This document shows positions 15,721 through 24,392 of a DNA stretch of 64,000 nt, piece after piece (positions within the stretch are counted from its first letter, which is position 1; each line of letters begins with the position of its first letter). The notes under the pieces were generated by a model. That model ran no database searches and was not told the origin of the DNA. It saw only the letters and a list, made by a program, of their open reading frames with translations. Location: contig CAZKPB010000011.1 of the NCBI GenBank assembly GCA_964554535.1, forward strand, positions 11,991-75,990. Reading direction: 5' to 3'. A program made the position numbers and the translations under genes. Source of the stretch: DMER64 sp964554535 (GTDB lineage Bacteria > Bacteroidota > Bacteroidia > Bacteroidales > UBA932).

Positions 15721-15752
15721 GCAAATATAGAGATATTTTCATAATAATCAAA
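15721..15752 (-). promoter_or_regulatory. Promoter of rpmE
   Basis: On the minus strand TTTG (15752-15749) and TAtaTTTG (15729-15722) are separated by 19 bp, an exact match to the Bacteroidota consensus. The -33 end lies only 9 bp from the glmM stop, so rpmE is transcribed independently of the long operon upstream. Confidence 0.88.
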
Positions 15753-15760
15753 ATATACCG

Positions 15761-17143
15761 CTATTTTAACAGTGCTATAATTTCGGCGGCCAGACTTTCG
15801 GCGGTCTGTACTTCGGGGGCCTCGGCATAGACACGCAGTATGGCTTCGGTGTTGGATTTGCGCAGGCATACCCATTTCTTCCCGGCTTCAAAATCTATGC
15901 GTAATCCGTCTACCGTGGTAAGGTCACAGTCTTTGTAGGCCTGTTTCACTTTTTCCAGCAGGGCGTCGGGGTCCATTCCGTCTTGCAGTTCCACACGGTT
16001 CTTGCTTATGTAATAGCGTGGGTAACTGTTGCGCAACGCGGTGGCGGTGCATTTTTTGTGTGCCAGGTGTGACAAGAACAGGGCCGTGCCAATAAGGGCA
16101 TCGCGTCCCAGATGCAGTGAGGGCAGGATTACTCCGCCGTTGCCTTCTCCGCCAATCACACAGTGGTGTTTTTTGATGGCTTCCACCACATTCACTTCCC
16201 CTACGGCGCTGGCGGTGTAAGTACCGCCGTATTGGAGGGTGACGTCCTTGAGGGCGCGGGTGGAGGACAGATTGGAAACGGTATGCAGGGGCATTTGCCG
16301 GTCCCGGGCGGCATATTGGCCCAGCACGTAGTCGGCACAGGCCACCAGAGTGTATTCTTCCCCGAACATGCTACCGTCTTCACAGACAAAGGCCAGGCGG
16401 TCCACGTCGGGGTCCACGCTGATGCCCAACTGGGCCCCGTGGGCTGTCACGGCTTGCGAGAGATCCGTCAGGTGCGCCGGTAGCGGTTCCGGATTGTGGG
16501 CAAAATTGCCGGTGGGTTCGCAGTGGATGGGAATGCAGGTAACTCCCAGATTTTCCAGCAGGGTGGGCATGATGATTCCCCCCACGGAATTAATACCGTC
16601 CAGCACCACGGTAAAGGCCGCCCGGTAAATAGCTTCCACATCCACCAGCGGGTGGTTGAGTACGGCGTCAATGTGCTCTTGGGAATAATCGGCTAAGGAG
16701 TAAGTCCCCAGGCAATCCACCTCCACGTAGTGGAAGTCTTCCGTACCGGCAATCTCCAGCAGTTGTTCCCCCTTTGCCTTGCTCAAAAATTCGCCTTGGG
16801 CGTCCAGCAGTTTGAGGGCATTCCATTGTTTGGGATTGTGGCTGGCGGTGACAATAATGCCACCTTGCGCCTTGGCAAACACAACCGCCATTTCCGTCGT
16901 GGGGGTGCTGGCCAGGCCAATGTCAATGACGTGTATGCCGCAGGCGCGCAAGGTGCCGCAGACCAGTTGGCGTACCATATCTCCTGACAGGCGGGCGTCT
17001 CGGCCCACTACCACGGTGCTCCCTTTTCCCACAAGAGAGGCGTAGGCACTGACAAAACGTACCGTATCTAAAGGAGAAAGGGATACTCCCGGCTTTCCGC
17101 CGATAGTACCCCTGATACCTGAGATGGATTTGATTAGGGTCAT
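15761..17143 (-). CDS. glmM: Phosphoglucosamine mutase (phosphohexomutase family)
   Basis: The 460-residue protein belongs to the alpha-D-phosphohexomutases. The phosphoserine loop is TASHNP with Ser101, the Mg-binding loop is DPDVDR near residue 240, the sugar-binding loop is EGNGG, and the C-terminal phosphate loop is RKSNTEAILRVY. GlmM makes glucosamine-1-phosphate for UDP-GlcNAc, so it feeds peptidoglycan. Phosphomannomutase or phosphoglucomutase activity cannot be excluded by reading. The ATG at 17143 is preferred over an upstream ATG that would overlap the preceding gene. It starts 4 bp after the V-ATPase subunit K stop and so is probably the last gene of the Na+ operon. Confidence 0.88.
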   Translation of the reverse strand: MTLIKSISGIRGTIGGKPGVSLSPLDTVRFVSAYASLVGKGSTVVVGRDARLSGDMVRQLVCGTLRACGIHVIDIGLASTPTTEMAVVFAKAQGGIIVTASHNPKQWNALKLLDAQGEFLSKAKGEQLLEIAGTEDFHYVEVDCLGTYSLADYSQEHIDAVLNHPLVDVEAIYRAAFTVVLDGINSVGGIIMPTLLENLGVTCIPIHCEPTGNFAHNPEPLPAHLTDLSQAVTAHGAQLGISVDPDVDRLAFVCEDGSMFGEEYTLVACADYVLGQYAARDRQMPLHTVSNLSSTRALKDVTLQYGGTYTASAVGEVNVVEAIKKHHCVIGGEGNGGVILPSLHLGRDALIGTALFLSHLAHKKCTATALRNSYPRYYISKNRVELQDGMDPDALLEKVKQAYKDCDLTTVDGLRIDFEAGKKWVCLRKSNTEAILRVYAEAPEVQTAESLAAEIIALLK

Positions 17144-17147
17144 ATCC

Positions 17148-17606
17148 CTATTTTGGCATAGCCAGGAAGCACGATGCAAAGGCCAGAATGGCGTACAGTT
17201 CGGGGAATACGGCCAATACCAGAGTGCTGCTGAATACGTTGTGTCCGTTGCTCATTTCCACAATACCGTTGGCGGCAATGGAAGCCTGTTTGATGGCGGA
17301 AATCCAGCCTACAAAGCCCATGGCCAGACCTACGGCAAATACGGCCAGGCCCTGACCCAGAGTCAGTGCATCGCCCAAAGTAGTCACGGCGCCCAGGTTA
17401 AGGAAAAAACCGGCAAAGCCGTACAGACCTTGAGTGGAAGGAAGGGCGCTCAGAATCATGGCCGAGCCAAAGATGTTAGGGTTTTTCTTAAGTGCGCTGA
17501 CGGTGGCATTACCGGCCATTACAACGCCAATTGCACTTCCAATACCGGAGAGACCCAGCATAAAGGCTAAGCCAATGTAAGCTAAAATTAAGGGTAAAGT
17601 GTTCAT
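17148..17606 (-). CDS. ntpK: V-type ATP synthase subunit K (membrane rotor ring)
   Basis: The 152-residue protein has four hydrophobic helices in two hairpins, as in V-type rotor subunits. Only the second hairpin has the ion-binding carboxylate (FPELYAIL, Glu136). Counting residues, Leu55, Thr58 and Gln59 (LPSTQ), Gln107 and Glu136 correspond to Leu61, Thr64, Gln65, Gln110 and Glu139, the Na+ ligands of Enterococcus hirae NtpK as I recall them. The spacing shift is uniform within each hairpin (6, then 3). Na+ coupling is therefore likely. The gene follows subunit I after 30 bp. Confidence 0.95.
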   Translation of the reverse strand: MNTLPLILAYIGLAFMLGLSGIGSAIGVVMAGNATVSALKKNPNIFGSAMILSALPSTQGLYGFAGFFLNLGAVTTLGDALTLGQGLAVFAVGLAMGFVGWISAIKQASIAANGIVEMSNGHNVFSSTLVLAVFPELYAILAFASCFLAMPK

Positions 17607-17636
17607 AGTTTTTAAGTTATTTTTATTAATTATTTT

Positions 17637-19418
17637 TTACTTGTTGTTTTTTAACGGCCTGTATTGTCTGCCGCCACCGGTAAAACCGACATTTTTATAA
17701 AATTCCACAAAGGTCAGACGCAAGGGGTGTACAAAAGCTCCCAGCGAGCTGAGCGCCAGTACCAGAGAGTGACCAAAGAGAAGAATAATAAGGGTAAACA
17801 GCCATCCTACATAGGGAACACCGGACAGGCTGAATGCGATCTTGTTCATAACCATTCCCAAAATACCTCCCGAGGTGCCCAGACCAAACAAACGGATGTA
17901 GGATAGCATATCGCCGAATACACCGGTGATATCATACATGGCCCACAATCCGGGACCCACGCGTTTGTATATGGGACCTTCCGGTTTTGAGAAAAACAGA
18001 ATGAGGATTACGCTCAGAATCACCAGCGCCAAAGACACGTTCTTGGGCATGGCCAGGGAAGGTATGCTGGTAGATGCGTAGGCAATGGTGCACCAAACAA
18101 TCAAAATGGCCCAGCCAAAGGAAGACAAGCCGTGTTGCCAGCCTTTGCGGATGCACAGGTCAATACCGCGCAGGATACGGGCAAAGACAATCTGGAACAA
18201 TCCAAACAAAATGGCAAACCAGAACATATTCATATCGGTCATCCGGAAGAGTACGTGCTGGTTGTTTACGGCCGGCCACCAGTCGGCAATCTTGGTTCCA
18301 AAAACCACCCCGGTGAGGGCGCCCATAAGTACAGTACCCAGACCCAGCAGGAAAACCAGGTTGAGGTAGCCTTTCATCTTGGGGACTATGAAGCGTCCCG
18401 CAATGCCCAGTGCCATAAAAATCAGTCCGTAGCCCATATCACCCAGACACAGGCCAAAGAACAGCATATAGAAGGGGGCAAAATACGGAGTCAGGTCAAG
18501 TTCGTTGTAAGTGGGGAGCATATACAGGTTGCCAATGGGTTCGTACAATCTAGCAAACCAATTGTTTTTCAACTTGATGGGCGGATTGTCCTCTTCGCAG
18601 GCAGCTGCGCTTTCATAATAGATGCATTCCTTTTCCAGAAAAGAATCAAACGTTATTTTCCGGTCTTTTGGAATAAATCCTGTAAGAATATCCAGGTGAC
18701 CCTCCGCTTCTTTCCGGCTTCCGGCATTGGCAAGGTACAGGTCCAATTTGGAATGGACGGCGTCACATTCCGCTTTTAGGGCGGGATAGTATCCGGCCAG
18801 CAGGGTCAACCTCTGTTGCACCTGTTCCAGCTCTTGTACTTTAGATTGCCAGCGTTCGGTAAGTACCTCGGCGGGCAGGGTGGGGAAGGGGGTTTCACTT
18901 ACAGGGAAAGCATAGGGCTGATTGTCCGGGGTTTCCATCACCACAAAATAGGTGTTCCCGTTTTCCTCGTTCATTACCTGCAGGGGGTACAGGGTGCTCC
19001 ATTGCGGGTCAACGCGTTTGGTAGGCACTATGTAGGCGTGCAGGGTCATCCCCATTTCATTGATTTTTTCAAGGTCTTCTTTGGTGAAGTTTCCCCACGG
19101 TGTGGCTGCAGCCAGCCCTTCGGCCAGCGAGTCAATTTCCACCTTGAGGTTGTCCTGTTTGGCAAACAGGGCCGTGGCTTCTTCAAACAAGGCGTGTGCC
19201 GTCCCGGTATAGGTTTCCACGGGCGCGTTCAACTCTTTCAACTTGGACAGGCACTGCGTATAGGCGGCAATACGGTCTGCCATCTCTTTTGAGGCAGTGT
19301 CCACCGCTTTTTCCTCGCGGTTGATGTCTACCATACCCAAGTCCTGAATCTGGTTCAGAAACCCGGGGGTATCCTTGCTCAACAACACAAAGGAATATTT
19401 GGTCATTCTTGTAATCAT
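17637..19418 (-). CDS. ntpI: V-type ATP synthase subunit I (a-subunit, stator)
   Basis: The 593-residue protein has a soluble, partly coiled N-terminal half (residues 1 to about 300) that binds the peripheral stalk. A membrane half follows with about seven helices, beginning at PYFAPFYMLFFGLCLGDMGY. The motif SYIRLFGLGTSGGILGMVMN in the membrane half contains the functional arginine that faces the rotor ring. The start ATG overlaps the stop of subunit D by 4 bp (ATGA), which indicates translational coupling. Some homologues in other phyla are longer, but around 600 is common in this ATPase type. Confidence 0.95.
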   Translation of the reverse strand: MITRMTKYSFVLLSKDTPGFLNQIQDLGMVDINREEKAVDTASKEMADRIAAYTQCLSKLKELNAPVETYTGTAHALFEEATALFAKQDNLKVEIDSLAEGLAAATPWGNFTKEDLEKINEMGMTLHAYIVPTKRVDPQWSTLYPLQVMNEENGNTYFVVMETPDNQPYAFPVSETPFPTLPAEVLTERWQSKVQELEQVQQRLTLLAGYYPALKAECDAVHSKLDLYLANAGSRKEAEGHLDILTGFIPKDRKITFDSFLEKECIYYESAAACEEDNPPIKLKNNWFARLYEPIGNLYMLPTYNELDLTPYFAPFYMLFFGLCLGDMGYGLIFMALGIAGRFIVPKMKGYLNLVFLLGLGTVLMGALTGVVFGTKIADWWPAVNNQHVLFRMTDMNMFWFAILFGLFQIVFARILRGIDLCIRKGWQHGLSSFGWAILIVWCTIAYASTSIPSLAMPKNVSLALVILSVILILFFSKPEGPIYKRVGPGLWAMYDITGVFGDMLSYIRLFGLGTSGGILGMVMNKIAFSLSGVPYVGWLFTLIILLFGHSLVLALSSLGAFVHPLRLTFVEFYKNVGFTGGGRQYRPLKNNK

Positions 19419-20020
19419 ACTTCTTCCTCCTCTTCTAACTGATGACGTACTTTTACAATTTTCTGGGAGGCCTTGGACAGGTTCTCTTCGTCTTCCATAT
19501 AACGCTTGATCTTGCGGATGGCTTCCTGATATCCGGGAATCTGTACTTTCTCATACAGGTTCACCTTCTGCGTGGTTTTCTTGCGCGCAAAGTCAAGCAG
19601 TTCCTTCTTTTGCAGGTAAATCTCGCTTTCTATTCCCAACTGGGCCAGTTGCTGGAGTATCTGAACGCCTTGCGCGTACCATTGCGGGCTTGAGAAAAGT
19701 GAGAAAGGTTTTACATCGTAGATAACTTGTTTTAAAGAAGGGGTCTTAAGACCGGCCACTTTCACGGTTTCCAGTTCCACATCCTTTACGGATATCAGAC
19801 CGGGGGTAAACTCGTTCCAGAGAGCCGCCATATTCTGGTAAGACTCCAAGGCCTTGTCCAGTTCTGCCAACAACTGGTCGGAGCGTTGTTTGGCACGCTT
19901 CACCTCCAAACGGAGCGCACTCTCTTTGTTCTTGAGGGTGGGCAACGTTTTCTGACGTACCTTGAGTTGTTTGCTCAAGGCGGTGAGCGACGTTTTGTTA
20001 AACTGGTATTTAATGGCCAT
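19415..20020 (-). CDS. ntpD: V-type ATP synthase subunit D (central shaft)
   Basis: At 201 residues this is the expected size. It begins MAIKYQFNKTSLTALSKQLK and is almost wholly helical with long coiled-coil ends, including LEVKRAKQRSDQLLAELDKA near residues 50-69 and a C-terminal helix rich in Lys and Glu. Subunit D is the antiparallel coiled-coil shaft that turns inside the A3B3 head. The gene lies 11 bp after subunit B and overlaps subunit I by 4 bp. Confidence 0.93.
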   Translation of the reverse strand: MAIKYQFNKTSLTALSKQLKVRQKTLPTLKNKESALRLEVKRAKQRSDQLLAELDKALESYQNMAALWNEFTPGLISVKDVELETVKVAGLKTPSLKQVIYDVKPFSLFSSPQWYAQGVQILQQLAQLGIESEIYLQKKELLDFARKKTTQKVNLYEKVQIPGYQEAIRKIKRYMEDEENLSKASQKIVKVRHQLEEEEEV

Positions 20021-20031
20021 AACAGGTAGTA

Positions 20032-21351
20032 TTAGTTATTGGGCCAGTATTTGTTGATGAGGTCTTCACGGATGCTGACCTCGGCCTTGTTGAAGTATTT
20101 GGCAAGCAGACTCCACGCGCGGTCAATCATTTCCGTGGTGTCAATGTTTACATCAATAGCCAGCAGGCTGCGGGAGTAGTCTTTTGCAAAGTCAAGGGCG
20201 CGCAGGTCGTAGTCGCTCAAGTCAAAACCGTTTTCGAGTTTGGTCTTGGCGTCGGCTGCGTCCGCATACAGACGGATAGCCGTATTCATTACCTGGTTGT
20301 GGTCTTCACGTGTCTGTTTGCCAATTACCAATTGTTTCAGACGGGATAGTGAGCGGAACGGGTCCACAATGACCTTGCCGGTGTCGGAATCGGTACGAAG
20401 GAACAACTGTCCTTCCGTAATATACCCGGTGTTGTCGGGAATGGCGTGGGTAATATCTCCGCCGTTGAGGGTGGTTACGGCAATAATTGTAATGGAACCT
20501 CCGGTAGGCAACTGTACGGCTTTTTCATAAATCTTGGCCAGGTCGGAGTACAGAGAACCGGGCATAGAGTCCTTGGAAGGAATCTGGTCCATACGGTTAC
20601 TTACAATACTCAGGGCGTCGGCGTAAAGTGTCATGTCGGTAAGCAGTACCAGTACTTTCTCGTTTTTGTCAACGGCAAAATATTCGGCAGCGGCCAGCGC
20701 CATGTCGGGAATCAGCAGACGTTCTACGGGCGGCTGGTCGGTGGTGTTCACAAAGCTGATGATCTTGGACAGTTTGCCTGCATTTTCAAACGACTGTTTG
20801 AAGTACAGGTAGTCATCGTTGCTCAGACCCATACCGCCCAGAATGATCTTGTCTACATCGGCACGCAAGGCCACGGTGGCCATTACCTGGTTGTACGGTT
20901 GGTCGGGGTCGGCAAAGAAAGGAATCTTCTGCCCGGAAACCAAGGTGTTGTTAAGGTCTATTCCGGCAATCCCGGTAGGGATAAGTTGAGAGGGCTGTCT
21001 GCGTTTGTAAGGGTTTACGGACGGACCGCCAATTTCACGGTGTTCGCCTTCCACAGCCGGGCCTCCGTCAATGGGTTGGCCGTAGGCGTTGAAGAAACGA
21101 CCGGAAAGATCGTCACTTACGTTCAATGAAGGAGCTTCTCCCCAGAATACCACTTCGGAATTGGTGGCGATACCTTCCGTACCGGCAAAAACCTGCAGGG
21201 TAATCTGGTCTCCTTTAATTTTAACTACTTGAGCCAAACGGCCGGCAACGGTAGCCAATTCGTCATTGGCCACACCTTCCGCGCGGAGCATAACGGTTGC
21301 TTTGGTTATACCCTCAAGGCGCGTATATATACGTTGAAATGCTTGTGACAT
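20032..21351 (-). CDS. ntpB: V-type ATP synthase subunit B
   Basis: The 439-residue protein is the non-catalytic head subunit. It has the beta-barrel N-terminus, then SGQKIPFFADPDQPYNQVMA where catalytic subunits have a P-loop, and no GKT. The nucleotide-interface motif is near LLTDMTLYADALSIVSNR, and the SMPGSLYSDLAKIYEKA segment is typical. It forms the alternating A3B3 head with subunit A. It follows the A gene by 4 bp. Confidence 0.96.
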   Translation of the reverse strand: MSQAFQRIYTRLEGITKATVMLRAEGVANDELATVAGRLAQVVKIKGDQITLQVFAGTEGIATNSEVVFWGEAPSLNVSDDLSGRFFNAYGQPIDGGPAVEGEHREIGGPSVNPYKRRQPSQLIPTGIAGIDLNNTLVSGQKIPFFADPDQPYNQVMATVALRADVDKIILGGMGLSNDDYLYFKQSFENAGKLSKIISFVNTTDQPPVERLLIPDMALAAAEYFAVDKNEKVLVLLTDMTLYADALSIVSNRMDQIPSKDSMPGSLYSDLAKIYEKAVQLPTGGSITIIAVTTLNGGDITHAIPDNTGYITEGQLFLRTDSDTGKVIVDPFRSLSRLKQLVIGKQTREDHNQVMNTAIRLYADAADAKTKLENGFDLSDYDLRALDFAKDYSRSLLAIDVNIDTTEMIDRAWSLLAKYFNKAEVSIREDLINKYWPNN

Positions 21352-21355
21352 AATA

Positions 21356-23116
21356 TTACTTGTTTTGGCTCAAAAGCTCGTCAATTTGTGATTCGTAGCT
21401 TGCAAAGTTTTCTGATTTGTACTGCGAGTAGTTCATCTGGCGGAACAAGTTGATCAGCTGTTTGAAGAAACGGCCGCAGGCTTCAAATCCGTCAAAAGTA
21501 AAGTCGCGGTGGCAGATTTCAATGACTTTGTTGAACATATATTCCTGACGTTCCATGGGAGTGGAGGCGTCAATGGCGTCAAAGGCGTCCTGTTGCAGAA
21601 TGATGAAGTCAATCAACTCTGATTTCCAGTAACGCAGGTGATATTCCAAGGGAACACCGTCATCGCCCAGAATGTTGATCTGTTCATAGGCTTCTTTGCC
21701 GCGCAATACGTAGTTCTTGCCTTCCCATACCTTTTCCACCCAACCTTTACCGATCTTCTGTTCAAAGAAAGCAATGATTTCCGGGTAATCCAGGTATTTT
21801 GAGTAGCTGTCCATGGGGTCTACGGCGGGGTAGCGCTTGCGGTCGGCACGGTTCTGTGACAACGCATAGAAGCAGCGGGTGGCTTTCTGTGTGGATTCGG
21901 TAACGGGTTCCTTCAAGTTACCGCCGGCGGGCGATACGGTGCCAATAAAGGTCACGGAACCGGTCTTTCCGTTGTTCAGGGTAACTATACCGGCGCGGGC
22001 GTAGAAACTGGATATGATGGCGGGCAGGTCCATGGGGAATGCGTCCTGTCCGGGTAATTCTTCCATACGGTTACTCATCTCACGCAGTGCCTGTGCCCAG
22101 CGTGAAGTGGAGTCGGCCAGCAACAGGGCGCGCAGGCCCATGGCACGGTAGTACTCGCAAATGGTCATTGCCGTGTATACCGAGGCTTCGCGGGCGGCTA
22201 CAGGCATGTTTGAGGTGTTGCAGATAATGGTGGTACGTTCCATCAACTTGCGGCCTGTGCGGGCATCTACCAGTTCGGGAAATTCCGTGAAGATTTCCAC
22301 TACTTCGTTGGCACGTTCCCCGCAGGCGGCCATCACAATGATGTCGGCCTCGGCCTGTTTGGCCAATGCGTGCTGCAGTACGGTCTTTCCACAACCAAAA
22401 GGTCCGGGGATAAACCCGGTACCTCCCTCGGCAATGGGATTGAAGGTGTCAATGGTGCGGACCCCCGTTTTCATTACCTTGTACGGTCTGGGTTTTTCTT
22501 TATATGAGGTGATGGCTCTTTTTACGGGCCAGCGTTGCACCATGGTAACAGGGAATACGGTCCCTTTGGCGTCTTTGAGTTCTGCAATTTTGGTGTCTAC
22601 GTTGTAAAGACCGGCAGGCGCCAGCCAGGCAAGCGTGTAGGTGTCTTCCATCAGGAAGGGAACCATGATTTTGTGGACCAGCCAGCCTTCCATAACTTCA
22701 CCAAGCCAGTCGGCAGCACTTACGCTGTCACCGACTTTGGCAAGGGGCTTGAAGTTCCAGAGTTTGCTGCGGTCAAGAGGTTCGGTGTATTCGCCGCGTT
22801 TGAGGAATACATCTTCCATAATGGCCAGGTTGTTCTGTAGCCCGTCGTAGTTGCTGGACAGCAGGCCGGGGCCCAACTGCACTTCCAGCATATGGCCTTC
22901 AAAGCGCACAGTGTTGCCTACGCGCAGGCCGCGGGTGCTTTCAAAAACCTGAGCCGAAGCGTTGTTCCCGTTGACCTTGATGACTTCGGCCATCAACTGG
23001 GTGTCACCCAATTTGATGTAGCAGATTTCATTTTGTGCCACAGGACCGTCCACTTCTATAGTAACCAGATTGGCAATAATGCCTTTTACAATTCCGGTGG
23101 TGGTAGTTTGCGTCAT
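21356..23116 (-). CDS. ntpA: V-type ATP synthase subunit A (catalytic)
   Basis: The 586-residue catalytic subunit has the P-loop GPFGCGKTVLQ near residues 230-240 and the family sequence LLADSTSRWAQALREMSNR. It also has the bulge ('non-homologous') domain between the barrel and P-loop that distinguishes V/A-type A subunits from F-type beta. Length and motifs are complete. It lies 4 bp after the DUF2764 gene. Confidence 0.97.
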   Translation of the reverse strand: MTQTTTTGIVKGIIANLVTIEVDGPVAQNEICYIKLGDTQLMAEVIKVNGNNASAQVFESTRGLRVGNTVRFEGHMLEVQLGPGLLSSNYDGLQNNLAIMEDVFLKRGEYTEPLDRSKLWNFKPLAKVGDSVSAADWLGEVMEGWLVHKIMVPFLMEDTYTLAWLAPAGLYNVDTKIAELKDAKGTVFPVTMVQRWPVKRAITSYKEKPRPYKVMKTGVRTIDTFNPIAEGGTGFIPGPFGCGKTVLQHALAKQAEADIIVMAACGERANEVVEIFTEFPELVDARTGRKLMERTTIICNTSNMPVAAREASVYTAMTICEYYRAMGLRALLLADSTSRWAQALREMSNRMEELPGQDAFPMDLPAIISSFYARAGIVTLNNGKTGSVTFIGTVSPAGGNLKEPVTESTQKATRCFYALSQNRADRKRYPAVDPMDSYSKYLDYPEIIAFFEQKIGKGWVEKVWEGKNYVLRGKEAYEQINILGDDGVPLEYHLRYWKSELIDFIILQQDAFDAIDASTPMERQEYMFNKVIEICHRDFTFDGFEACGRFFKQLINLFRQMNYSQYKSENFASYESQIDELLSQNK

Positions 23117-23120
23117 ATTT

Positions 23121-23762
23121 TTATGCTTGTGCTTTCGCTTTATATGTGCCTTTTACTTCATCCACCAGGGCTTTGAACAGGCGCGACCCCGTTTCCTTGT
23201 CCAGTTTGTCCCAACGGGCAACCAGTGTGGCTTTCAGTAAAAAGGCCAGAATTACGTCAATGTCAAAATAATGGAACGTAGCCAGTTCGTTGGCTTTCTC
23301 CCAGCGGAGGCGGTCAAGTTGCTGTTCCCGTTCCAGCGGTTCTTTTACCTGCATGATGCGATGCAGTGTGGCAGCGTATTCAGATACGTTCTTCAGGTCA
23401 AAATCTTCTGCCTTGGAAGTGTGCAGGGCTTGCACCAACTCACCGTCACCAACTAAAGAAGCCGCCAACGGACGGCCGTATTGCCGTGCCGTGTAGGCGG
23501 CTACTATATTGCGGATTTCCAAATCAAAAGAAAAAAAACCACTGATAAACGAATTGGATACCTTGCGGGCGGCAGCATAGAACAAAGAATTCATGTTCTT
23601 GGGTTCCATTCCGGCAAACAGCCAGTCAACCTGCCTGTTGTCCTTTTTGCCGAGCATCTGTCTGATGGACGTCAGCAACTCTTCCAGAGAAAAGCCTTTT
23701 GCTTCAAAGTCCAGAGACAGTTGCGGAAGCCCCGCAATAATATATTCGTAATTATTCGCCAT
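23121..23762 (-). CDS. DUF2764 protein in the V-ATPase operon, possible subunit C equivalent
   Basis: The 213-residue soluble protein has no signal peptide or membrane segment and is predicted to be mainly helical (for example LVDEVKGTYKAKAQ at the end). It sits exactly where subunit C is found in archaeal and enterococcal ntp operons, between E and A. The gene order E-DUF2764-A-B-D-I-K is also the order I recall from Chlamydia and spirochaetes. No separate C gene is present. I infer that it links rotor and head in place of C. The start overlaps subunit E by 11 bp. Confidence 0.75.
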   Translation of the reverse strand: MANNYEYIIAGLPQLSLDFEAKGFSLEELLTSIRQMLGKKDNRQVDWLFAGMEPKNMNSLFYAAARKVSNSFISGFFSFDLEIRNIVAAYTARQYGRPLAASLVGDGELVQALHTSKAEDFDLKNVSEYAATLHRIMQVKEPLEREQQLDRLRWEKANELATFHYFDIDVILAFLLKATLVARWDKLDKETGSRLFKALVDEVKGTYKAKAQA

Positions 23763-24366
23763 AAAGAAGCTTTTGCGTCTTGGGCCGTAAATACTGACTG
23801 AATAAGGCTACAAAATCTTTATCGGTGAAACGTATCTGGTAACTGCCGCTTTTAGGGCCAATGGTAAAACCGTTTTCCACCGTAGAGGCAAAGGTAACCG
23901 TGACGTTACTGTCAAAAATTTTAGCCAATTGCGCTTTTAAGAAGGTGCTGAAGTCGTCTTTCTGATCCTGTGGCAGCACTACGTTCAAATCAATGGCATC
24001 GGAGCCTTTGGGATTGAATGACGCCACCAATTGTTGGATGAGTCTCTGAACAAAATCCTTGTCGGACATGGCCTGTTTGGTCGCTCCGTCAACCGCTTTG
24101 AAAACCACTATGTTTTCAATCTGTCGCTTGAGGTTGGCCAATGTTTGGCGGGAAGCCATACGGATTTCATTATCAACCTGTTCAATATGCTCGGCGGCTT
24201 CTTGTTGCGCACCGGCTATAATGGCGGCTGCCTGCGTTTTGGCTTGTTCTATAAGGGCGTTGGCATCTTCCTGGGCTTTGGCAAGCAGATTTTCGGCTTC
24301 CGTACGTCCCTTTACCAATCCTTCCTCATAGAGCTTGTGGGTTAGTTCTTGCAGTTTATTTTCCAT
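23752..24366 (-). CDS. ntpE: V-type ATP synthase subunit E (peripheral stalk)
   Basis: The 204-residue protein has a long N-terminal coiled coil (residues about 5-85, Ala/Glu/Gln-rich, e.g. AENLLAKAQEDANALIEQA) and a globular C-terminal part, the layout of the peripheral-stalk subunit E. In this ATPase type E normally pairs with a small subunit G/H, which I do not see. It starts 26 bp after the decarboxylase beta gene, with no terminator or promoter between them, so the ATPase is likely co-transcribed with the Na+ pump. Confidence 0.85.
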   Translation of the reverse strand: MENKLQELTHKLYEEGLVKGRTEAENLLAKAQEDANALIEQAKTQAAAIIAGAQQEAAEHIEQVDNEIRMASRQTLANLKRQIENIVVFKAVDGATKQAMSDKDFVQRLIQQLVASFNPKGSDAIDLNVVLPQDQKDDFSTFLKAQLAKIFDSNVTVTFASTVENGFTIGPKSGSYQIRFTDKDFVALFSQYLRPKTQKLLYGE

Positions 24367-24392
24367 AGTTCAATTTAGAGTTTAATATTCAT

